NCBI GenBank assembly: GCA_021781495.1
Contig: JAJXWS010000028.1
Location: 1 to 39,122, forward strand
Length of the DNA: 39,122 bases
Direction of reading: 5' to 3'
Origin: Acidobacteriota bacterium
GTDB lineage: Bacteria; Acidobacteriota; Terriglobia; Terriglobales; Acidobacteriaceae
Shown here: one piece after another, positions 32,801 through 39,122 of the stretch
How positions within the stretch are numbered: the first letter of the stretch is position 1
Layout: each line of letters starts with the position of its first letter
The notes under the pieces: model-generated
Seen by the model: only the letters and a program-made list of their open reading frames with translations
The model's database searches: none
What the model was told of the DNA's origin: nothing
Made by a program: the position numbers and the translations under genes

Positions 32801-33658
32801 ATGCCGGAAGGGGACACCATCTTTCGCACGGCGCGTGCCCTGGGCCGTGCTCTCGTCGGCAGGCCCATCACCGGCTTCCGGTCCACGTATCCCTTGCTGA
32901 CGCGCTTTCACGACGACGCTCCGCTGACCGGCCGCATGGTGGAGCGCGTGGAGTCGCGCGGCAAGTGGCTGCTGATTCATTTTTCCGGCGAGGCCACGCT
33001 GGCCACGCACATGCTGATGAGCGGCGCATGGCACATCTACCGCCCCGGCGAGCGCTGGCAAAAGCCCGCCAGCCAGATGCGTATCCTGCTGCAGAATGCG
33101 GATTTCGAGGCTGTCGGCTTTTACGTGCCGGTTGCGCACATGCACACCGCGCAGTCGCTTGCGCGCGACCGCCGCATTCCGCGTTCGAGGCTGGACCTGC
33201 TCAGCCCGGACTTCGATGCGCAGGCTGCCGTGGAGCGTGTGCTTGCGCATTCCGGCGAAGAGATCGGCGATGTGCTGCTGCATCAGGAGGTGATGGCGGG
33301 CGTGGGCAATGTCTTCAAGTCCGAGGTCTGCTTCCTTGCCGGCCTGCATCCCTTTCGCCGGGTGGCCACGCTGGTGCGCCCGCAGGTGGACGAGGTGGTT
33401 GCGCTGGCACGGCGCCTGCTCGCCGCCAATGTGCTGGAGGACTCCGGCGACGCCATCGTCACCTTTCGTGGACTGCATCGCCGCACCACGCATGAGTCCG
33501 ATCCCGCGGCAAGCCTGTGGGTCTATGGCCGGCAGGGGCAGCCGTGCCGCCGCTGCGCGCAGCCCATACGCCGCCGCCTGCAGGGGCCGGACGCACGCGT
33601 CACCTTCTGGTGCGCGCGCTGCCAGCCCATGCCGGATGGCTTGGATGTGGAGGGTTGA
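32801..33658 (+). CDS. nei: Fpg/Nei-family DNA glycosylase/AP lyase (Nei2 type)
   Basis: Excises oxidised bases and cuts the resulting abasic site, using the amino group of its N-terminal proline as nucleophile. The sequence begins MPEGDTIFRTA, with Pro2 and Glu3 as catalytic residues once Met is removed; Lys55 (SRGKWLLI) matches the conserved lyase Lys. The helix-two-turn-helix block DVLLHQEVMAGVGNVFKSEV is intact. The C-terminal zinc finger has Cys249, Cys252, Cys271 and Cys274. At 285 residues it resembles mycobacterial Nei2, whose gene also follows lhr. Only 2 bp separate it from lhr, and GAGGAG lies 11 nt before the ATG inside lhr, so co-translation is likely. It converges on the PBP gene with 6 bp between. 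Confidence 0.94.
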   Translation: MPEGDTIFRTARALGRALVGRPITGFRSTYPLLTRFHDDAPLTGRMVERVESRGKWLLIHFSGEATLATHMLMSGAWHIYRPGERWQKPASQMRILLQNADFEAVGFYVPVAHMHTAQSLARDRRIPRSRLDLLSPDFDAQAAVERVLAHSGEEIGDVLLHQEVMAGVGNVFKSEVCFLAGLHPFRRVATLVRPQVDEVVALARRLLAANVLEDSGDAIVTFRGLHRRTTHESDPAASLWVYGRQGQPCRRCAQPIRRRLQGPDARVTFWCARCQPMPDGLDVEG

Positions 33659-33664
33659 GGCGGG

Positions 33665-36052
33665 CTAGTTGCTCTTGCCCAGTCCGAAGAGCTTCTGCAG
33701 CAGGTTGCGGTGATCCGCCGGATGATCGCAGGTATCCATGGGCGCGGTGCCGGAGAGGAACGCCGCCGGATACGATTCCGGGCAGGCATCATCGCTGAGC
33801 AGGTTGGTCACCTTGTCCAGTTGCACTACATCCACGCCGTCCGGCGGGGTAAAGTCGTGCGTGTCAGAGTACTGCGGCAGTTCCACGGCCTTCTTCATGA
33901 ACTCGGCCCAGATGGGCGCGGCTGCGTGGGCGCCTTCGAGCTTCACGTCGGTGTAGTCGTCGTTGCCCACCCACACAATGCAGAGCAGGTTGCTGGTGAA
34001 GCCCGCAAACCAGGCGTCGTGGCTGGTGCCCGTCTTGCCCGCCGCCGGGGCATAGAAGCCCATGTTGCGCACACCCGCGCCGGTGCCCTCGCCGCGCAGC
34101 ACGTTTTCCATCATGACCGTGGTCAGGAAGGCTACGCGCGCGTCCAGCACCTGCTTGGAGGCCGGCGTAAAGTCATCAATCACGTCGCCGGAGGGCGTGC
34201 GAATGCTGGCCAGCATCCACGGGTCAAGATGCAGGCCGTTGTTGGCAAACACGGTATACGCCCCTGCCATATCGAGCGGAGTCGCATCGTAGGACCCGAT
34301 CGCCACGGCCGGCGTGCCGCGCGCGCTCTTGATACCCGCATCACGCGCCAGCGCCGCCACGCGATCAAAGCCCACCATGGCGGCCAGCCCGATGGTGGCA
34401 TTGTTCAGCGAGCGCTGCAGCGCGTAGCTCGCCGTCACTTCGTCGTGATACTCGCCGTGGTAGTTGCGCGGCGTGTACTGCTGGTTGCCCACTTCGTATG
34501 TCGTCTGCTCGTCGCTCAGCATGGTCAGCGGCGAGAAGAGCTTGTTCTGCCCCGGCAGCATGGTGCCTTCCACCGCGGTTGCAAACGCCGTGGCATACAC
34601 AAACGGCTTGAAGATGGAGCCCGTGGGCCGCTTGGCCACCGCATGATTCAACTGCGACGCGCCGTAGTTGCGTCCGCCCACCAGCGCCAGCACCTGCCCG
34701 GTGTGCGGATTGAGCGCCACCAGTGCCACCTGCGGATAGATGTACGGCTTGCCTAGTTTCCTGTCGCGCGCGTGCAGCCTGTCCACCTGCGCGTCAATCG
34801 AGGGCATCGTGGAGTCCACGGCGGCCGTTGCAGCGCGTTGCAGGTCAGGATCAAGCGACGTGTAGATGCGCAGCCCCTCGCGATTGAAGTCGCGGTCGCC
34901 CAGCTTCTGCACCAACTGGTCGCGCACCAGGTCCACAAAGTACGGAGCCTCGCTGGCGTCCACGCTGCCCGGCACCAGGTGCAGCGGCTCGGCCTTGGCC
35001 CGCTCGGCCTGGTCCTTGGTAATCGCGCCCGTCTCCACCATCGAGTCGAGCACCACGTTGCGCCGTTCCATGGCGCGCTCCGGGTGACGGAACGGGCTGA
35101 GCCGGTTCGGGCTCTGAATGATTCCGGCCAGCAGCGCGCACTCCGGCAGATTCAACTGCCGCACATCCTTGCCAAAGTAGGCCTGCGCCGCTTCGCCAAA
35201 TCCATCAATCGAGAAGCTGCCGCGCTGTCCCAGGTTGATCTCGTTGGCGTACATCTCAAAGATCTGCTGCTTGCTGAAGCGATGCTCCAGTTGAAACGTA
35301 ATGACGATCTCGATCAGCTTGCGCTTGATGCGCCGCTCCGGCGTGAGAAAGAATCCGCGCGCCAGCTGCATGGTCAGCGTTGAGCCGCCCTCTACAAAGT
35401 GATGGCCCGGCGTGAGGTCGTTGCGCAGCGCGCCCAGAATACGGATGTAGTCCACGCCGCCGTGGTCAAAGAAGCGCCTGTCCTCAATGGCCACCACGGC
35501 GTGTACCAGATTCTGCGGCAGCTCGTCGTAGGTCACCAGGCGGCGCTTGGTGCGGTTGGCATCCTCGCTGAGGCCGGTAATCAGGAGCGGCTCCAGCTCA
35601 TAGCTGGCCAGCGCCTGTCCACGGTCGTCTGTAATGGAACCGACCACACCGTTGCTGATGTGGATGGTTGCCGCATCCTGCGAGTGGTAAGACTGCGGTC
35701 CCGGCCGTACCGTGATGCTCTCCGCATCCTGGCTGAAGGTGCCCAGCGGCGATGCGCTGGCGGCTCCGTCTGTTGTGTATCCCGCCTCGCGCAGCTCATT
35801 TGCAATCAGCCGGATGCCCAGCTTCTGCCCCGGACGAACCTCGCGCGGAGCCGCGTAGATCTTGGCGGTGTTGGCAAACAGCGGCTGCGTGAGCCGCGCA
35901 TGCACAATGCCCTGGTACTTGATGTAGTAATAGCCCAGAATGCCGAACATGAACAGACCGGCTGCCACTACGCAGAGCAGCGCAACCAGCAACAGCTGAT
36001 TGCGCCATGCGTGTTTTCCCGTGGGTCGTGCCAGTCGTATCTTTAACGCCAT
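33665..36052 (-). CDS. bifunctional peptidoglycan synthase, PBP1B-like (class A PBP)
   Basis: Polymerises and cross-links peptidoglycan in the periplasm. The 795-residue protein has a short cytosolic tail, one transmembrane helix (about 19-44) and a small domain (about 60-150) in the place of the UB2H regulatory domain of PBP1B. The GT51 glycosyltransferase (about 175-350) has catalytic Glu190 in AIEDRRFFDHGG and GGSTLTMQLAR. The transpeptidase (about 430-740) has TGSIFKPF with active Ser479, SLN (548-550) and KTGTS from 673. AAAGGAG lies 5 nt before the ATG. It begins 36 bp after proS ends, on the same strand, so the two are probably co-transcribed. Confidence 0.95.
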   Translation of the reverse strand: MALKIRLARPTGKHAWRNQLLLVALLCVVAAGLFMFGILGYYYIKYQGIVHARLTQPLFANTAKIYAAPREVRPGQKLGIRLIANELREAGYTTDGAASASPLGTFSQDAESITVRPGPQSYHSQDAATIHISNGVVGSITDDRGQALASYELEPLLITGLSEDANRTKRRLVTYDELPQNLVHAVVAIEDRRFFDHGGVDYIRILGALRNDLTPGHHFVEGGSTLTMQLARGFFLTPERRIKRKLIEIVITFQLEHRFSKQQIFEMYANEINLGQRGSFSIDGFGEAAQAYFGKDVRQLNLPECALLAGIIQSPNRLSPFRHPERAMERRNVVLDSMVETGAITKDQAERAKAEPLHLVPGSVDASEAPYFVDLVRDQLVQKLGDRDFNREGLRIYTSLDPDLQRAATAAVDSTMPSIDAQVDRLHARDRKLGKPYIYPQVALVALNPHTGQVLALVGGRNYGASQLNHAVAKRPTGSIFKPFVYATAFATAVEGTMLPGQNKLFSPLTMLSDEQTTYEVGNQQYTPRNYHGEYHDEVTASYALQRSLNNATIGLAAMVGFDRVAALARDAGIKSARGTPAVAIGSYDATPLDMAGAYTVFANNGLHLDPWMLASIRTPSGDVIDDFTPASKQVLDARVAFLTTVMMENVLRGEGTGAGVRNMGFYAPAAGKTGTSHDAWFAGFTSNLLCIVWVGNDDYTDVKLEGAHAAAPIWAEFMKKAVELPQYSDTHDFTPPDGVDVVQLDKVTNLLSDDACPESYPAAFLSGTAPMDTCDHPADHRNLLQKLFGLGKSN

Positions 36053-36088
36053 CCCTGCTCCTTTGGTTCTGTCGCGTTTGCCGTGCTC

Positions 36089-37882
36089 TTAGGCGTCCAC
36101 CGCGGTCAGCAGCGCATCTTCCTCGACGCGGCTCTTCACGTGCGTCACCACGTCGTGCACGGCAACGTCTACGCTGCTTGCCCTTGAGCGGGTTACCACT
36201 TCCACCACGCCGCTCGCTGCCTTCTTGCCTACGTTGATGCGGTAGGGAATGCCCACCAGATCGGCATCCTTGAATTTCACGCCCGCGCGCTCATCGCGGT
36301 CATCCAGCAGAACGTCAAGCCCGGCAGCTTCCAGCTCCGCCGCCAGCTTTTCGCCGGTCTCGCGCAACGTCGCATCGGCCACGTTGGTGACGGTGACGAC
36401 GACGGTGAACGGCGCAATCGACGCCGGCAGCCAGAAGCCGTTCGTGTCGTTCGACTGCTCGATGGCCGCCGTGAGAATGCGCTCGATGCCAATGCCGTAG
36501 CTGCCCATGATCGGCGTAACTTCCTTGCCGTTGGGGTCAAGCACGCGCGCGCCCATGCTCTCAGAGTACTTGTAGCCGAGCTTGAAGATATGGCCCACTT
36601 CCACGGCCTTGCCCACGACGAGTGTGCCCGCGCAGCCGTCCGTTGGGCACGCTTCGCCCTCGTTCACGCAGCGGATATCCGCCAGCAGCGTCCACGTAAA
36701 GTCGCGCCCCGGCGCCACGTTGCGCAGGTGATAGTCGGCCTTGTTGGCGCCTGCCACCAGGTTCCTGCGGCCCTGCAGAGACAAGTCCACCACCACCGTC
36801 AGCCCATCGCCCAGCGGCTTGGCGTCATGCTTCAGGCCGACCGGCCCAAGATATCCCGCCGGCCCGTCCAGATACTGCGCCAGTTCTTCGCCCTGCATCG
36901 TACGCAGCTCGGCCGCGCCGACCGCGCCCATCAGCTTGGTTTCGTTCACCTGGTGGTCGCCGCGCAGGAAGGCCGCCACGCCGTGCCACGAATCCTTCTC
37001 GCCAGCGGCTCCGCGCTTCAGCGCCATGTAGGCCACGCACTTGATGTCGCTTGCCGGGGAGATCTGGAAGAACGCCGCCACGTCGGCAATGGCCGCGCAG
37101 CCCGGCGTGTGCACCAGCTCCGGCGTGCCGTCGCCCGTCGGCTCCATCTCGGTTACCGGCTCCAGCCGCGAGATGGCCTTCTCCGTGTTGGCCGCGTAGC
37201 CGCACTTGGGGCAGCTCGCAATCAGGTCCTCGCCCGCGTCGGTATACACCATGAACTCCTGCGACTGCGAGCCGCCCATGGCGCCGGAGTCGGCCTCAAC
37301 GGCGACGAACTTCAGCCCGCAGCGCGTAAAGATCCGGCGATAGACTGCGTCGTGCAGGTCAAAGCTCTTGTCCAGCCCGGCCTTGTCGATGTCGAACGAG
37401 TACGAGTCCTTCATGGTGAACTGCCGCACGCGCAGCAAGCCCGACTTCGGCCTTGGCTCATCGCGATACTTGGTCTGAATCTGGTACCAGATCTGCGGCA
37501 GCTGCTTGTAGCTGCGCAGCTCGTTGCGTGCAATCGCCGTCATGATCTCTTCGTGCGTCATGCCCAGGCACAGGTCCGCGCCCTTGCGGTCCTTCAGCCG
37601 GAACATGTTGTCGCCCATGCCCGTCCAGCGTCCGCTCTGCTCCCACGGCTCGCGCGGCAGGATGCCCGGCAGATAAAACTCCTGCGCAATCTGGTCCATC
37701 TCCTCGCGCACAATGCCGATGATCTTGTTCAGCGACCGCTGCCCGAGAAAGAGATAGTTGTAGATGCCCGCGCCGAGCTGGCGAATGTAGCCGGCGCGCA
37801 GCAAAAACTTGTGACTGGCCACTTCGGCGTCCGCCGGGGCCTCGCGAAGAGTGGGAACAAAGAGCTTCGACCAACGATGCAT
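36089..37882 (-). CDS. proS: prolyl-tRNA synthetase (bacterial type)
   Basis: Charges tRNA-Pro in the cytosol. The 597 residues start with [20 protein letters not shown], as in bacterial-type ProS. Class II motifs are visible: the THEE loop (109-112), motif 2 [13 protein letters not shown] (151-163), and motif 3 in [11 protein letters not shown]. Between motifs 2 and 3 lies a large insertion (about 225-410) matching the YbaK-like editing domain that clears Ala-tRNA-Pro. A C-terminal anticodon-binding domain follows. ATG 37882 is chosen because it gives the standard N-terminus; a TTG at 37930 would add 16 residues. No clear Shine-Dalgarno is present. It is the first gene of the proS-PBP pair. 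Confidence 0.96.
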   Translation of the reverse strand: MHRWSKLFVPTLREAPADAEVASHKFLLRAGYIRQLGAGIYNYLFLGQRSLNKIIGIVREEMDQIAQEFYLPGILPREPWEQSGRWTGMGDNMFRLKDRKGADLCLGMTHEEIMTAIARNELRSYKQLPQIWYQIQTKYRDEPRPKSGLLRVRQFTMKDSYSFDIDKAGLDKSFDLHDAVYRRIFTRCGLKFVAVEADSGAMGGSQSQEFMVYTDAGEDLIASCPKCGYAANTEKAISRLEPVTEMEPTGDGTPELVHTPGCAAIADVAAFFQISPASDIKCVAYMALKRGAAGEKDSWHGVAAFLRGDHQVNETKLMGAVGAAELRTMQGEELAQYLDGPAGYLGPVGLKHDAKPLGDGLTVVVDLSLQGRRNLVAGANKADYHLRNVAPGRDFTWTLLADIRCVNEGEACPTDGCAGTLVVGKAVEVGHIFKLGYKYSESMGARVLDPNGKEVTPIMGSYGIGIERILTAAIEQSNDTNGFWLPASIAPFTVVVTVTNVADATLRETGEKLAAELEAAGLDVLLDDRDERAGVKFKDADLVGIPYRINVGKKAASGVVEVVTRSRASSVDVAVHDVVTHVKSRVEEDALLTAVDA

Positions 37883-38009
37883 AAAAGGATGTGCAAACTT
37901 TCCCGTCCGCTCAGGCGAACGCAAGAACAAATTCAGATCACTTTTATTCTAAATGTCCTGAGGATGAACAGGCACCAGACCGACGGGAGACGACCGGGCA
38001 ATGCGTGTC

Positions 38010-38032
38010 CCGGGTCGCACTTTGAGACCCGG
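38010..38032. repeat. imperfect palindrome related to the one at 13743-13768
   Basis: CCGGGTC (38010-38016) pairs with GACCCGG (38026-38032) around a 9-nt interior. The right arm carries GAGACC, and the left arm GGTC, as in the palindrome at 13743-13768. The similarity is short and may be chance. Confidence 0.4.
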
Positions 38033-38092
38033 TGAATCCAATGCTTCGATCCTGGCGCTCAAATCATCGCCACGCGCCACGGGCCGTGCAGG

Positions 38093-38117
38093 TGCACCAC
38101 GCCTTCCACGTGGTGCA
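38093..38117 (-). terminator. perfect 9-bp hairpin downstream of the PEBP gene
   Basis: TGCACCACG (38093-38101) pairs exactly with CGTGGTGCA (38109-38117) around a 7-nt loop. It lies about 115 bp past the stop of the minus-strand PEBP gene. No T-tract follows, so a terminator role is only positional inference. Confidence 0.35.
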
Positions 38118-38230
38118 GCAGTCGATGGCAGTTTCAGCCTACTGGTTGGGCAAGGCGGGGTAAAGGCCATGCACGAAAGGTTATCCACGGTCCGATGCAG
38201 GAGCTGGAAGCCGGGATGCTTGTGTCCGCG

Positions 38231-38842
38231 CTATCGTCCGTAGCGGCCCAGCAGCTCTGCATGCGCCAGGATGTGCCCTTCCATCGCGCGTTCCAGCTGG
38301 TTGCGGGTGGTCCCCGGCGGAAGCTGAAGCGCGGTGTCCAGCGCAAACAGCTCAAACACGTAGCGATGCACGGAGCGCCCCGGCGGGCAGGGGCCGCCGT
38401 ATCCGATCCGGCCAAAGTCATTGCGCCCCTGGTGCGAGCCGTCGGCCAGCCGGTCCTGCCTGGGAACCGCTGCCGCAAGCCCGCGCATCCCTGACGGCAC
38501 GTTGTACAGCACCCAGTGGACCCAGGTTCCCGCAGGGGCATCCGGATCCGTCACCAGCAGTGCCAGCGTGCGCGTTCCCGCCGGCGGCTGTGTCCACGTC
38601 AGTTCCGGAGACCGGTCCGCCCCGTCGCACGTAAAGTCCTTCGGTATCCGGCCATTCACAAAGCTCGGAGTGCTCAGTTCCATCCGGGTCCTCCCTGCGG
38701 CTCGCGCCGCCGCGTCGTGTGCGTGACAGCCCGCCAGCGCGGTTGCGCCGGCCAGGGCCAGCAACGCCCCGCCGAGCGCCAGCCATGCCAGGCCGGTCGC
38801 CTTCTGTTGTGACCTCCGTTGGGGATGGAAAGCAGTTCGCAT
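38231..38842 (-). CDS. PEBP-family (YbhB/YbcL) lipoprotein
   Basis: A 203-residue phosphatidylethanolamine-binding-protein family member with a lipoprotein signal: a basic start, a hydrophobic stretch and the lipobox LAGC with Cys39, so it is probably anchored in a membrane facing the periplasm. The domain shows TPSFVNGRIPKDFTCDG, SPELTWTQPP, the ligand-site strand LLVTDPDAPAGTWVHWVLYN and GYGGPCPPGRSVHRYVFELFALD. The biochemical role of bacterial YbhB-like proteins is unsettled. ATG 38842 is chosen for the signal peptide; the frame is open further upstream without homology, and an internal ATG would give a cytosolic form. Confidence 0.9.
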   Translation of the reverse strand: MRTAFHPQRRSQQKATGLAWLALGGALLALAGATALAGCHAHDAAARAAGRTRMELSTPSFVNGRIPKDFTCDGADRSPELTWTQPPAGTRTLALLVTDPDAPAGTWVHWVLYNVPSGMRGLAAAVPRQDRLADGSHQGRNDFGRIGYGGPCPPGRSVHRYVFELFALDTALQLPPGTTRNQLERAMEGHILAHAELLGRYGR

Positions 38843-38860
38843 AAGCCATATCCGTGCGCC

Positions 38861-38880
38861 GCCCGGCGGCTGCGCCGGGC
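38861..38880 (-). terminator. GC-rich hairpin between the flavin-reductase-like and PEBP genes
   Basis: GCCCGGCG (38861-38868) pairs perfectly with CGCCGGGC (38873-38880) around a 4-nt loop. On the minus strand it follows the flavin-reductase-like stop by about 65 bp and precedes the PEBP start by about 19 bp. There is no U-tract, so it may be a terminator or a leader hairpin. Confidence 0.35.
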
Positions 38881-38945
38881 TTTCAACCGCAACATTATGG
38901 CCCCATTTCGTTCGCGATGGCACGCGCCGGGGCAGGAATTTGCAG

Positions 38946-39122
38946 CTACTTCTTCGGGCGCACAATCTCCACGCGGTCCCGGGTATGCACCCAGGTATTG
39001 CCCGCCATGCGGCCCACGGCGTCCAGCCCGGTGGCATCCACGCGGAAGTCGTCCAGAATTTCGCCGCGAATGTGGAAGCGCACCACCTCGCCCAGCACGA
39101 TCACGCCGGAGCCCGCGACGCG
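38946..39122 (-). CDS. flavin reductase-like (DIM6/NTAB family) protein, C-terminal part
   Basis: The window ends inside this gene: 58 codons and a TAG stop (38946-38948) are visible. The tail VIVLGEVVRFHIRGEILDD, followed by a DATGLDAVGRMAGN stretch and WVHTRDRVEIVRPKK, matches the end of FMN-binding flavin-reductase-like proteins, where GEV-x-x-FHI and the GRM-x-GN-x-W block are recurrent. Such proteins bind FMN and often reduce flavin with NAD(P)H. The catalytic part lies outside the window, so activity cannot be judged. Confidence 0.75.
   Translation of the reverse strand, partial: RVAGSGVIVLGEVVRFHIRGEILDDFRVDATGLDAVGRMAGNTWVHTRDRVEIVRPKK

Larger units (their letters stand above)
37883..38230. 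other. 348-bp intergenic region between the PEBP lipoprotein gene and proS
   Basis: No gene is supported. It contains two hairpins, at 38010-38032 and 38093-38117. Small open frames on both strands overlap these palindromes and have no recognisable protein pattern. The proS promoter should lie in its left part, but no clear -35/-10 pair is seen. Confidence 0.55.

Noticed and set aside
37949-38243. Small open frames on both strands between proS and the PEBP gene
   Set aside because: They overlap hairpins, lack ribosome sites and have no recognisable sequence pattern.
1-39122. Search for tRNA/rRNA genes, CRISPR arrays, insertion sequences, phage or toxin-antitoxin genes
   Set aside because: No cloverleaf, regularly spaced repeat, transposase, integrase or paired small-gene pattern was recognised in any intergenic region or reading frame.

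Overview
The window looks like ordinary chromosome from a free-living, Gram-negative, moderately GC-rich bacterium. Housekeeping genes (polA, glmM, xseA, udk, proS, a bifunctional penicillin-binding protein) sit among signalling, salvage and repair genes. There is no phage, insertion sequence, CRISPR array, tRNA or rRNA gene. The style of the proteins and the hairpin-rich, G/C-run-containing intergenic spacers suggest Acidobacteriota (Acidobacteriaceae/Terriglobia). That placement is inference from memory of such proteins; no phylogenetic marker was analysed.

Layout. 1-4000: the end of an unidentified gene, then polA and an aldo/keto reductase on the plus strand. 4004-11042 (minus): a tightly packed run, in transcription order hybrid histidine kinase, stand-alone receiver, Hpt protein, xseA and glmM. 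11337-13676: an exported S1/P1-type nuclease (plus), then a DUF2062 membrane protein and uridine kinase (minus). 13677-14191 is a 515-bp spacer with palindromes, a G-run element and a possible promoter/leader for a secreted protein made of four tandem Cache-like domains (14192-15931). 15965-17712 (minus): an FkbM-type methyltransferase and purine nucleoside phosphorylase, then a SemiSWEET-like transporter (plus).

18072-27760 (minus): a long co-directional block. In transcription order it holds a three-domain AMP-ligase/carrier/acyltransferase fusion, a GT87-like membrane glycosyltransferase, cytidine deaminase, thymidine/pyrimidine phosphorylase and an NupC-type nucleoside transporter. It ends with a tartrate/D-malate dehydrogenase overlapping its likely anion transporter by an ATGA junction. 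27912-33658 (plus): the giant helicase Lhr and a Nei2-type DNA glycosylase, 2 bp apart. 33665-37882 (minus): proS then a PBP1-type peptidoglycan synthase. 37883-39122: a hairpin-bearing spacer, a PEBP-family lipoprotein, and the C-terminus of a flavin-reductase-like protein cut by the window edge.

Themes. Nucleoside import and salvage are well represented (nupC, deoA, cdd, PNP, udk). DNA repair and nucleic-acid processing appear three times (polA without a proofreading site, xseA, lhr-nei2). Cell-wall synthesis appears as glmM and the penicillin-binding protein. No clearly new system is evident. The points most worth a second look are the histidine kinase with two degenerate receiver domains beside an intact receiver and Hpt, the ligase-carrier-acyltransferase fusion, the secreted four-Cache protein with its unusual leader, and an atypical insertion inside the Lhr helicase core.
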